A stretch of DNA of 64,000 nucleotides from assembly GCA_032768795.1 (NCBI GenBank), contig CP136493.1, forward strand, positions 868,001-932,000, read 5' to 3'. The notes under the pieces were generated by a model. The model ran no database searches. It was not told where the DNA came from and saw only the letters and a list, made by a program, of their open reading frames with translations. The DNA comes from Tremella fuciformis. Taxonomy: Eukaryota; Basidiomycota; Tremellomycetes; Tremellales; Tremellaceae. Positions 10,396 through 21,600 of this stretch are shown here, in pieces; position 1 is the first letter of the stretch; the number at the start of each line of letters is the position of its first letter. The position numbers and the translations under genes were made by a program.

Positions 10396-11492
10396 ATGGC
10401 CGTTTATGCTGAAAGGATTGCACCTCTCTCGAGTCACAGAATACGTGCGACCGCCGGGTGGATTTCGAATTGGCTTGGCCCCATGCTCGCCTCGAAACTC
10501 AGCTCAGCCGCCCTGCCTGAGCGACCCCCGTCTCTTTCCTACTTCCATTCCACCTCGCAACCCGATCCTGTCCCTAGTAGTGGTCTACCGCGTCGCCTTA
10601 CCCGCCTTACGAAGACGATGTACGGGCTGCCTCTACGGTCGAAACCCCGCACGACGTACGCGCCACCCTCGGCGAGAACAGGCCTCACCTCACATTATGA
10701 CCCTTCAAGGATGGGATTGTCGGGGATGAGCGCTGGTCCGTCGCGGCCGACAGTCCCCACCGGTGAGTCCTAGAAGCTGCAGCACGATAGCGACTCCGTC
10801 TGTGGCTGATGTCCGACGCAGATAATCACGGTACTGCGTGTGTCACTGCGCCCGATCATCTCCAGCGGGAAGCCAAAAAAATATTGGTAGACGCCCTGTG
10901 CAGAACCGCGGCTGATCCCGCCTTCCTCAACAGACAACAATTCCTCCTCAGCTTTGACCTTTCAAGGTTCCCGCAGTCCATGTCGCCCATGGATCGCTTG
11001 GAAGCGGCCCAATCGGCGATGAGTGCGGCGATGTCGGACATCAAGTGCGAGCTGTTGCGGCAAACACCCATTGAGATTGACCTAGATCCGCCGCAGACAG
11101 ACAGCATGACTTGCGTCGATCCTTCACTTGTATGGGAAGATCCTTTCCCGACAGACTCCACGATACTGCCCGCCGCAACGACTGCGCCGACTGTCACAGC
11201 GGCACCGACTACGTTTGACACGGCAATGGACGAATCGGCTTTGTGCTTTGGGGACCTTGACCCGCTGCCCGAGCTACTGCAAGATTTCGACCCTCTTGCC
11301 AGCATGGGATGGGAGTTACCGCCTACGCCTGACAGCCTGTTTGACGAGATGTACCCGCCCGAGCTGGACAATCCGACCACGACGACCGGTCCGTCCAACT
11401 TTCAGGCCAAGGTGACGAGCGAAACTGAGGAGGACGAGAAGACGATCAGTGAGGAGGAGTGGCGGCTGCGGTTGCTGCAGGGCAACATTTAG
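10396..11492 (+). CDS. Hypothetical protein with acidic C-terminus
   Basis: I do not recognise this protein. Exons 10396-10762 and 10822-11492 (intron GTGAGT...GCAG) give 345 aa in a clean frame. The N-terminal third is basic and Ser/Pro rich. A middle helix-like part follows (QREAKKILVDALCR, then LNRQQFLLSFDLSRFP). The C-terminal half is acidic with Asp/Leu clusters (GDLDPLPELLQDFDPL), the kind of composition seen in activation domains. The start is chosen as the first ATG in frame. It borders small-RNA array A. A regulatory role is only a guess. Confidence 0.5.
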
Positions 11493-11768
11493 AGGGGGCA
11501 CTGTTACTTGATTTGGCAGCACAGCCTAGCGATCAAAGATAGGAATGCTTGTGAGGCAATGGACAGTTACGAGTAGTTTAGTTAGTGGAGGGTAGATTAG
11601 GTTCCGAGGATCGCCGCAGTATGACGGGCCACGGGCCTCAAAATCGATGAGCGATTTTTCACACCACATTCCATCTGAGCTTTAACATCTCACGCGTTAT
11701 CTCTGTCAGTTTTGAAGCTACAGCCTTGAGACCACCACCAATCGCCTCAACGCACCCGATTACACGTA

Positions 11769-13398
11769 ATGGAACGCGTCAATACCATGCATACGTCCTC
11801 TGAGGCGACTTCGGCGGAAGGGAGACCCGACATGGTGGGTTGCCTGATGTTCTACGGACTCCCATCGCTTGTCAATGCTCATAGACAGTCCCCAATGGAT
11901 CTACAGCTCACCAGAGTCGTTGCTCAGCTTGCCCAGAGCGCTCCTGGAGCCCTTCCAGCAGTTTTGAAGGCTTTGGGCCTCACTGGTGACGCGCAGGCTG
12001 TCCCCGAGTCCAGCACCCCATCGTCCTTTGTCACTCCATCAACCATGACGGGCGCTCTGGTGACTACAGCTCGTCACACACCTACCCCAGAGGCGTCAAA
12101 CAAGTCTTTCTACACAGAGGGGACTCTGCGGCAGCCTCTCGACCAAGTTCGAGCCGAATCTACCGGGCGGTTTGCCCTACAGTCCGCCAGCAACATTCGA
12201 GCTGGTTGGGCTGCTTCAAAGGGAGGTAGAAAGTCTATCGGCGGCCGCCAAGCTGCTCAGAAGACCACAGGTGAGCCTGCTAAGCGTGCCGAGCAGCCCC
12301 AGGCCGTCGCCAAGCCGGTCCATGTGTCCCTCGCGAAGGATCATGCCGTCCAGCTTGGCAATCAGCCTGAAGGCGGGGTAGGTCTCTGTTGTCGGTCTGT
12401 GGTTGGTATGAGCTCATTACCAGGTCATTTACGTCCCCGCAACAACGATCTTTGCCGATAACGCCCCGTGGACCGAGGCCAAGCTTGAGATCTTGTACAC
12501 GGTGTGCAGGAGGCGTCAGTTCATGGGCTACCCGGTCTTCACCTATGGTATGACCATTGAAGACGTCCGCAAGGAGGTGGCAAACGCCTTGCCGGCCGTC
12601 TCGCTGCTTGAAGTCATTGATTACTCGTTCGTCGTCACTGCAGGCGGTCTGTGAGGCTGTGGCTCACTCTGCAGATGGGTTGGGAGTGATGACGGCGGTC
12701 AAAACCTGTACCTTGGTCCCCAAGGCCTGTCTACCGCTGCACGGAACCTGGATCGTTTCTTTGCGGACGGTGGCCTAGGGATCATTACTCCCCTGCGGCT
12801 TCCATTCGATGGCAAGGAAGAGCTAGAAGACTTTACCCGGGACTGGAATCAAGCGGTTCGACAGTGCGAGATAGCCCAAGCCCGCAAATCGAACAATCAA
12901 GCCCTCAAGGATCGAGTCCTAGGCCATAAGACCAAGGGCAAGGCCGGACAGACATTGCCTGCGAATGCGGTGGACTCTCTTAGGCGTCTCACGTCAGGGA
13001 CGGTGGACACCTGGTCTCGGCCGCCTGTGGCCGAAGAGACCGCTGGCACGGTCTCTTCGGGCGCGGGCGGCGTCCTGGGACGCCCCATTGCTTTGTCGGA
13101 GACGCCCTCTGATGGTGGTGGACGGTTTGAGACTATAGGGGCCGAAGGCAACAAGGATCAAGCCCCAGGCGGCAATACCCGGTCTGACGGAGTGTCCTCG
13201 GCTGCTGGCACAGCCCAGGATGCTCCTGTCGACCTGGTATCGCCGTCATCAAAGGGTCGGCGGACCCCAGGAGGCAAGAGACAGCGAATCGAGTGGTCAC
13301 CACTGTTCGCACCGCGCAACGAACACATGCCACGAATGACCCGCAATTCTGCTCGTGCCGGCATGATCGATAACGCCGCAAACACCACGATGGGATAG
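11769..13398 (+). CDS. Hypothetical protein, three exons
   Basis: Not recognised. Exons 11769-12377, 12424-12626 and 12675-13398 give a clean 511-aa frame. The second intron uses a weaker GTTCGT donor but has a normal size (48 nt). The N-terminal third is Ser/Thr/Pro/Ala rich. A folded-looking centre covers residues of about 200-330 (VIYVPATTIFADNAPWTEAK, then NLDRFFADGGLGIITPLRLP). The C-terminal third is a disordered Gly/Ser region ending in a basic patch (GRRTPGGKRQRIEW) that could be a nuclear signal. The neighbouring downstream DNA is transposon-derived. Confidence 0.5.
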
Positions 13399-13684
13399 AG
13401 GCAAGTCTGCTCTTTCGTCTCATCGCTGAACGGCTCTGTTACCATGCGAACTGCAGAACTTATGGCTGAAAAGCAGATACCCCAATTCGCACGCAAGTGA
13501 CATAGGCCAAAGGACGATGGGGAGAAGGACGGAAGGGATCGATGTCGGGGAGATGGTGGTGAGGCCGAGATATCTCCTTTTCTTGCATTCTTTAACAGAA
13601 TCAAGCTGGATGGCGATGCATGAAGTATCGGCTTGCTCAGCGGGTCTCGGGCAACCATGCTCGGCAATCCCCATGCATGTAGCT

Positions 13685-13927
13685 TCAAAACTGGTTGAGT
13701 AATGTCGGAAATTGGCGGCGTAGAAACTCATCCACTTCTTCTCGGCATTGGATGTACCTCTGCTCACCCCAATCATCCATTCCAAGCCGCCATGGGCCTA
13801 TGCGAGCAAGCAGGGCCCCCTGGAATGCAGGATCCTCCAGTGCGGTGACCACCTCGGGCGGGACTTGCCCTAGGACGGTGTCAGGAAACCGACACGGCAT
13901 CCTGACCACGAGACTACCACGAGGCAA
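13685..13927 (-). pseudogene. Candidate C-terminal exon of the split transposase gene
   Basis: An 80-codon open stretch on the same strand as the transposase at 14630-16116. It contains FPDTVLGQVPPEVVTALEDP and GMDDWGEQRYIQCREEVDEF, which resemble the region after the catalytic core in long DDE integrase-like proteins of basidiomycetes. I could not find a splice pair that joins it in frame to 14630, so the link is tentative. It may be a cut-off fragment. Confidence 0.3.
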
Positions 13928-14629
13928 CTTCCGACGGAAACATCCAAAGGATCCTACGAACCGAAGAACGTGAGTACGATAGAACCGTCACTATTAGTCA
14001 CGAATAACTACGACTTGCTCTTGAAAACGCTGGAACAACCTGGAGAACGATAGAAGGATACGTCTCAGTCTTCCATCGGCCGAGTTGAGATAGGAACGCA
14101 CGCAAGGACAAGAGTCAGGTCCACGATAACGGAGGATAGAGTTATCTCACAGTCAGGGCCACGGGGCGGAGACCGAGGACGATAAGAACGACGACGGGCA
14201 CGCAAGGAGATTAGATGCAAGCCAGCGCGGAGAGAAGACGATAGAAGAGAAGAGAGACGACGAGAGAATACTAGAGAGTATTGGGAACGAGTAGAAGCGA
14301 CTAGGAGAACGATGGAACGATCCACGAAGGACGATGCTAGAAGGATCAGAGTGAGAGCGGGCGAGAGTCAGCAGATACTTAAGAAGGAAGATCGCAGAGG
14401 AAATTCCTCAGCGATCTAGTTAACTAGTCCTCTAGATAGAACGTCTACTTAGAGAATCGACCGTACCAGTGACGAGAGATAGATAAGTGAAGTGAGTCTT
14501 GATCGCTCCTCACCCAGCTTGGTTCCATTCTACTCTTGTTCGTTACTATCTGTTACGAATAGTCGTTGATAGTTAGCAGCTTGAACCGATAGGTTGATTT
14601 AGGTGAGCTTTAGTTGGATCTAAAACAGG
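13928..14629. repeat. Purine-rich repetitive spacer inside transposon territory
   Basis: About 700 bases with many variants of GAACGATAGAA and ACGATAGAAG on the plus strand and no coding frame. GAACCGA occurs near both ends (about 13958 and about 14584). It could be a long intron, a decayed element inserted in the transposase gene, or satellite-like sequence. The sequence alone does not decide. Confidence 0.35.
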
Positions 14630-16116
14630 TCACCGGGTACAGGTCTGACAGACGGGCTGGACTTTGAGGAAAGGGTCGTCCTGCGAAATGTGACCGTCCG
14701 CTCGGTGTCCATAGTCATCGAGCCCATAGTCTGCGAACGCCAGCGGCCGCAGGGGATTGTCATGTGGGCCGTGGACGGCCTCCTCACGTAGTATGGCCTC
14801 TGGATCGGCAAGTATGTCGATCCCGCGAGCTTCGGCGTCCAGCACACCTTTCATCAGCGGTCTTTCCGGTCTGTGGCCGCACTTACTGTCCCACCACATC
14901 AATTCCGGGCTCCGCCCACCCAAATCGTCCATCTTGTGTCTATTCCAGTCTGTCGCGGTGTTCTCAAGGCTCGCATTGAGCATTGGGAGGTAGCACAGGT
15001 GAAGACACCAAAGATCGAAGGGGTTGTCGACACTCAAGATGGCCTTCTCCTTGAACTGATCGAAGAGCAGGCGATATCGGAATGTACACCGCCACTGCAG
15101 GTCTACCCAGAAGCGTTCTATCCTCTGGTTCCGTGTAGATGGGCCTTGGATGAACGCATGATGTTCGCGGCCTGTAACAATCAGCCCAGCCTTGGCCCGT
15201 CAGACCTACCTCGCTTGGCCTCCATGAACGCTTTGACCTCAAGATTCTCCTTCCCATAGTCTCCGCGGACTCTGCTGGGCAGCCCACAGCGTTCGACAGC
15301 GGCCTGGAAGCTCTCAAAGACCGTCGCAGCTCGATTGTTCGTGCTAGCCTTTAGAAAGACGACTTTTCGGGACTTGCCATCGATCCCGCCGTGTATGACG
15401 ATCTTGGCGTCAATGAGCTTGTGATGGCCGTCGATATGCCACAGGCTGTTGGCAAATGGGACGCTGTAGACCCTCCTGGTGGTCGTTCGAGCAAAGCGGC
15501 GTCTAGCCTCGTCTGAGTCCAGGTCATGGATGGCCTGTCGGATTTGAGCTCTGGTGGCCGATAAGCGTTTCCTTGCGAAGGCAGCCATGACCAGACGATA
15601 TCCCTCCATTCCACCGCCCTCTTTCCAACATCTATCAACTTCCTGCGAGTCAGAAACGCTTTGGTGGCCCGTAATGATTGACGGAGACCAGAAGGTGATG
15701 CTCACCGCCTGCACCTGCAAGTCCGATAAAGCCTCCTGGGGCTTGTTGCTCAAGCCCAGGGCATGCTTGCGCCTCTGGAGGGTGGCCCGAGAGATGTTTA
15801 GATGCCTTGCAAGCTGTCTTTTGGTCATACCGAGGTCATGTAGATCGATAATCATCTGCTCTGAGCAGACGATCCTTGGACGGCCGGCGACGCCGCTGTA
15901 CTCCAGCGTATGTGCCGTCCGCATGGAATTCTTGCCCAAGAGGGTGTCTGCGGACCTCTGGGCGTCCTTGAGCATGTCCTGCACGTGTGTCAGGTGGATG
16001 TGCAGCGGCACAAACACCTGAGCAGGAAGGGCCATCTCGACAGCCCGAAGATCCGTGATGAGGGAGGTGATAGAGGCGATGAGACGGGGTAAAGCGGTCT
16101 GGTCGCGCTGTGGGGG
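14630..16116 (-). pseudogene. DDE integrase-like transposase, 3' part (gene split by LTR element)
   Basis: A transposase with an integrase-type catalytic core. A helix-turn-helix region (MTKRQLARHLNISRATLQRR) precedes the DDE core: HIDGHH (first Asp), RVRGDYGKEN (second Asp) and NQRIERFW (Glu). One intron lies between KRG and REHHAF (donor GTAGGT near 15213). All three acidic residues are present, so the core was recently functional. The 5' part of the gene lies at 24161-24261, separated by the retrotransposon. The reading frame is continuous across the 5-bp target duplication. The stop is at 14630, unless a further exon near 13.9 kb belongs to it. Confidence 0.75.
16112..16116. repeat. Target site duplication, left copy (GGGGG)
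   Basis: Five G directly left of the left LTR. The same five G follow the right LTR at 24161-24165, as expected for a Ty3/Gypsy integrase. The short homopolymer leaves the exact edge slightly uncertain. Confidence 0.7.
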
Positions 16117-16551
16117 TGTCACGATGCTGCGCTCTCCCGTTGGCAGAGGCCCTCTCGCACAATATCAGAGTCAAGAATAAAGGATAAAGGGGTAGAAACG
16201 AGGATGTCGAGGTAGGATCCTCGTCGAGGTTGGATCCTCGTCGAGGTTACAAGGTCGTCGAGGTAACAAGGTCGTCGAGGATACAGCGTGAGTGCGACTC
16301 AGCCACGCTGCGTGCCACGGAGAGAGTGAGATCGTCAATGGTGATCCATGAGACTCAATCAGAGAGTGCTGAAGAACTACGACGGGCGCCCGGGGCATCC
16401 TATATGACTCTGCGCCTGCTTCCCGCCGTCGCGCGTTCATTCAACGTCTACTCCCTCGTCGAGGTTCTCCAGCCCGAGGTAGGTCACGTGTCGCTCACGT
16501 GAGAGGTGTTGGTCACGTGCGTAGGTCGTCGAGGGCGTGGCCGTCGTGACA
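16117..16551 (-). repeat. Left (3') LTR
   Basis: 435 bp, TGTCAC...GTGACA. The U3 side carries three CACGTG boxes (16485-16490, 16496-16501, 16514-16519) and a TATA-like CATATAGG on the minus strand. The opposite side carries repeated CGTCGAGG units. It matches the right LTR throughout my reading. Confidence 0.93.
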
Positions 16552-16565
16552 CTCTGCCCACCTTT
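16552..16565 (-). other. Polypurine tract of the LTR element
   Basis: On the minus strand AAAGGTGGGCAGAG directly precedes the 3' LTR. This is the position and composition expected for the primer of plus-strand DNA synthesis. Confidence 0.55.
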
Positions 16566-16897
16566 GAAGTCGAGCTCCTGCGAGACACGCGCTATCTCCA
16601 TCCACTCCAGCCTTCATCCTCGTCCTCGTCCTCGTCCTCGTCGAGCACACCCGCATTGCCGATCCATGAGTCGAGATAGCAGTCGAATGACGTCGCTTGT
16701 AACGGGAGCGAAACTCTGGCGACAAGTCGTCGAGCGGTCGTCAAGGAAACGGTGAAAGGACTGCCAATCCGTCGTCGAGGTAGCCTCGTGTTGCTCGAGG
16801 GCGTCGCCATGTCGCGGGGTGCTCGAAAACGACATAAACAGAGGGGGGAGAGGGCGTCAGCGCTCTCATCCCCACCATCAACCTCAACTCACGCCTT

Positions 16898-18491
16898 ATG
16901 CCCTGGCTACACCTCTCGAGACCAAGAACACTCGACGCATCCACCTTCACCACAAGCTCGCCCCCTCCATCTCCCTACATCCTCTTCGACAGCAGTTCTC
17001 TAGACAACGCGCTGTCCTATCCTTCTCCTACAACCCCTACGGCAACTATAGACGAGGCATCTTCTGACTCAGACGGGTCAGTAACACTCTGCACAGAAAC
17101 CGATTCTCGATTTGAGACTGTCAGTGTCGACTCGATGTCCAACCCATCCCCATCTCGTGCCGGCACCGCCCAACCCGAAGGCACCCCCTTCCCATCCCCC
17201 ACGCAAGCCGCCTCGACTGCCGACATCCCAACAGTCGACGAGGCTGTTCCACTCCCCGCCGTCGGAGCCATCCCACCGCCCGACGAACAAGCTGCGGAGC
17301 TACTCAGCGATGCGCCTGCCGCGGCTGTCCCACAGGAAGAGGGGGAGGAGGAGTTGGATGTAGAGGCTGATGTGGACGAGCTAGCGCCCGACACTCCGGC
17401 ATCGTCGAGCTTGTCCGAGGAGGAGATTTCTCCTAGCCGGCGATTTGACCCGCGAAATGCCTCCGAGGAGGCATACTATGTGAAGAAGGGATGGGGACTG
17501 CCGGTCCCGGAGTCAGAGCCATTGGACCGTTCGTTCTTTGGTAAGTAAAGTCTGCAAGTTTCGCCCAAACTGATCAGTAGGCTCCCACTACCCCGACCGA
17601 GGACAACGGGGATACAACAGATCTCTGACATGGGCCCGGGTGAGTATTGTCAGCTACTTGGTATCCTCTGACATTCAGCAACAAGCGGGTTCACGGCCGA
17701 TCCGGGTTCTAGAAGGGGATGAGCGATGTGAGGCGTGTGTCACCGACGACCTCCCGTGTCGCATCGTCGAGGAAGGCAAGAAAGTGAAGTGCCTAACGTG
17801 CGGCACCCTGGCCTGCTCGTTCGGCACGGTAACTCCTGGCCCCTCGTCATCGGCACGGCGCCGTCAGGTGTCCTTCGCCCGCGGCACGTCTCCCTCGCCC
17901 GTCACGCCCGGCGCCCGACGCTCCGGCCGACTCGCTGCAGCCCGGTCCACGTCGACGACCTTGGCTGCTGGCCTCGCCAACATCGACCTAGCGGGCACGG
18001 TCAAGGCTTCTGGGAAGAAAGGGAAGGGAAAGGGAAGAGAGAAACGTCGGGCTCGCTCTTCGTCCTCGCCCATTTCGTCACCGTTGTCACACAAGAGGCT
18101 CCGCTCGGGGCATCCTACCTCGACGAGTAGACTGAGCCCGCTCCCTCCCCCTGCTCCGGAACCGATGGATGACGCTGGCACGGGTTGGCTAGGGGATGGC
18201 GGACTCGATCCTGTACCTCAAGCCGGACCATCAAGGACTTCTCACTGGTCTCCACCCCCTCCCATGATGCAGCTACCGCCGCCAACACCACCACCACCCG
18301 CTCCAATGACCTCGACCTCTGCCCCAGACCGCCGGTGGCAAGAGTTATTTCAATTGAGTCACTTCGCTCGCCGAGAGACTCAAGCACCGATGCGTACCTA
18401 CTTTATCTCACGGGCGCGAGACATCGCAGGTGGCTTGGGTGTTAACTTCGACGAGTTGACACTTGGGGAGTTTCTCGAGGGAACATCTTGA
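16898..18491 (+). CDS. Antisense accessory protein of the LTR retrotransposon, Cys-rich
   Basis: Lies between pol and the 3' LTR but on the opposite strand. Exons 16898-17540, 17581-17639 and 17679-18491 give a clean 504-aa frame. The N-terminal half is acidic and Ser/Pro rich. A cysteine cluster follows the third exon start: CEAC, then C after six residues, then CLTC and C four residues later, a plausible zinc-binding unit. A basic KKGKGKGREKRR patch, a Pro-rich linker and a conserved-looking C-terminal helix region (RTYFISRARDIAGGLGVNFD) come next. Its promoter would lie at 16552-16897 (CATAAA near 16833). Similar Cys patterns are common in basidiomycete element-linked proteins. The function is unknown; the start could be further downstream. 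Confidence 0.65.
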
Positions 18492-18614
18492 CCGTAGCTT
18501 GTCTTGTCTCTTACTTCTTGCTTCTTGCTTTTGCCGTCTTGACTCTTGTATCTTGCCGCATGTATGTCTCTCACCGCTCACTGCTTCTCAGCCTATGCTC
18601 TGTCGCTTCTTCAC

Positions 18615-21600
18615 TTAGGCCCTGGTTGCTGCTTGGCCTCCTGGTTTCTCCGGGTTCTCCTTGTGGAACTTCTCAATGCTCGCCCAGGCTCCATCAATGT
18701 TCCCTGCCGGTTCCCATGTCGTCGCCTCATCCGTTCCCTCATACCCGAGCCACTCCACCTTGTACTCCAATCGCCCTCTCCTTTTCCTCGAGTCGATGAT
18801 CCTCTTCACCTCGAATGATTCCCCTTCCTCGTCGACTTCCACAGGCCCTGGCGGATCGTATGTTTGTCCTGGGAGCGTCGGTGGCTCGAATACCTTGAGT
18901 CGGTCCACCGAAAAGACTGGATTGACCTTCATTGTGTCGGGCAGCTCAAGCTTGTACGCGCTGCCCGCCTTTGCGATGATCCTGTAGGGTCCACACCATT
19001 TCAAGTCGAGCTTCTTCGAGGGTCGTCGAGTTTGTATGTTTTCCATCGACAGCATCACTTGGTCCCCTACCTTCATCTCGGGGGCCTCCTGATGCTTGGC
19101 ATTATACCCTCTAGCGTATGCTTCATTGGCGAGCTCGATGTTCTTCTTGCACAACGCGTGCACCTCCTCGAGCGAAGCAAACTTCTCGACGACTGATGGG
19201 ATCTCTCGAGCCTCTCCCTCGACGACGATGGATTCTGCCCACCTTGGGGCGTAGCCGAAATTTGCTTCAAACGGCGTCATCATGATTGCCGAATGCATTG
19301 AGTTGTTGTACGCGAACGCCGCTCGCTGGAGGAGAGTAGCCCAGTTGTCCTGCTTGTAGTCGCAGAAGATCCTCAGGTATTGTTCGAGGGCTTGATTTGT
19401 CCTCTCTGTCTGCCCATCCGTCTGAGGGTGGAAGGCCGTCGAAAGGCTGACCTTGATGCCGAGGGTGCTGCACATTGCACCCCAAAGCTTGCTGGTGAAC
19501 TTGCTTCCTCTATCCGAAATGATGCTCGTGGGTAGCCCATGCTGCGCTACCACATTGTCGAGGACAAGGTCGACCAAGCCTGCCGTGTTGAGCCGAGTTG
19601 TCGTAGGGATGAAGATAGCCCATTTGGTGAGCCGGTCGACGACGACAAGGATCGAGTTGAAGCCCGAGCTGGCGGGAAGCTCCTCGATGAAGTCCATGGA
19701 TATCGAGGACCATGGCCTGTCAGCAATCTCCAGGCTGTGTAACAGTCCATGGGGACGCTGACGCACCGGTTTGCACCGCTGACACACTGCACACCCTCTC
19801 ACATACTTCTCCACATCCCGTCTTAGTCCCAACCAACAGTACTCCCTCCTAACCAGCTCCAGCATCTTCGCAACTCCAGGATGTCCAGCCAATTGCCCCT
19901 CGTGGTGATCCCGCATGACCTTTACTCTTGCCTGTTTGATGTCCGGGATGTAGAGTCGCCCGTTGATCCTGAGCAGGCCATCCTCGTCGAACTTGAACTT
20001 GCTTGCCTCGTCGAGGCCCAGTCTTTTTGCCAGTGACCATGCCCTTGGGTTCTCCTCCTTCGTAATCCTCTTCTCCCCTCTTAACTCCCCAAGCTCCTCC
20101 AATGTATCCTTCAAGTCCTCATCTCCGCCCTGCCCTTCCTTTAATTCTCCTCGAGACAATCCCCTCAATTCTCCTTCCTCGTCTTCTTCTCCTTCTTCGT
20201 CTTCTCCTCCTTCTTCGTCTTCTCCTCCTTCTTCGTCTTCCACCAGCGCTCGCAACATGTAGCCCAGACTGGACGTGGCCGTACTCTCCTTGTCGAAGCT
20301 TGGCAGGGCTTGGACTAGCTCTGGTTCTGCGTCCTTGCCCTGTGGAATATAGTCGGCTCTCCTCGATAATGCATCCGGGTAGGCTGCCTTGGTTCCTGGT
20401 CGGTAGACGATCTTGTATGAGAAGCCAGCTAGGGTATCCACCCATCTCGCAACTCGAGGGCTGAGTTTCTGTGGCTCCATCCAGTATGTGAGGTTGAGAT
20501 GGTCGGTCAAGATCGTCGAGGTAACCTGCAGAAGGAGATGCCGACGCCGCTTGAAGGCCATGACGATCGCGAGGAACTCTTTCTCCGTGGTGGTGTAGTT
20601 GAGCTCCGCTCCTGAGAAGGCACCCGACTCGACTGCAACAGGGTGTTCTTGTCCTGTCGAGGAGTTCACCTGCGAGATGATGAACCCCCATCCGTAGACC
20701 GAGGCGTCTGTCTGGATGATAGTCTCGAACGTCGGGTTGAAGTGAGCGATCACTGGTGCTTCGCTCATTCGCCTCTTGATCTCCTCGAACGCCCACTGCT
20801 GTCCATCTCCCCAATGGAAGTCGATATCCTTCCTTGTGAGGTGCGAGAGAGGCCCAGCGAGCTTGGAGAATTGCGGTACGAAGCGTCGGTAATAGCTCGC
20901 AAGACCGAGGAACCGTCGAGTTTCGTGTAGGTTTCGAGGGGTAGGGAAATTGCGAACACCCTCGACATACCCACTGTCAGCCTCGACGCCCTCGTGCGAG
21001 ATGATGAAGCCCAAGAACTTCACCTTAGTCTGCTCGAACTCCGACTTAGACGCCTTCACAAACAGTCCAGCCTTCCGCAACGCCTCCAGCACCGCCTTAG
21101 TCAATCTCCTAAGTTCCTCGAGGTTCTCCGCATGGATGAGAATGTCGTCGATGTAGATGATGACCCCTTTTCCCAGGAATTCGTGCAGGACTTCGTTCAA
21201 GAAGTGTTGGAACACGCTCGGCGCGTTCCGAAGTCCGTCTCGCACCACCAGTGACTCGAACATTCCTCGAGGGGTACGGAATGCTGTGAACTTCTCATGT
21301 CCAGGAGCCATCCGGAGCAGCTGGTATGCTCCCGGCAAGTCGAGCTTCGTGTAGTATCTCGACTTGGCTAGGTCGTCGGTCACTTGGGATATCAGGGGTA
21401 GCGGATACGCGTCTGGCACCGTCATCTCGTTGAGCTTGCGATAGTCGACAACCATTCTCAGTTCTCCTTGGGCCTTCTTTGGTACGAAGAAGCTTGGTGA
21501 CCCATAGGGCGAGTTCGAGGGTCGAATCCTTCCAGCCTTTCTCTCTCGATCCAGCAACTTGTCGAGCGCATCCATCTGATCTGGGTTCAGGCTATACAGC

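Noticed and set aside
16171..16440. 89-codon minus-strand ORF, repeated exactly at 23780-24049
   Set aside because: It lies wholly inside the LTRs and is duplicated only because the LTRs are; no protein-like features.
20119..20814. 231-codon minus-strand ORF with a long Arg run
   Set aside because: It is a shadow of pol in another frame, produced by the acidic Glu/Asp repeat.
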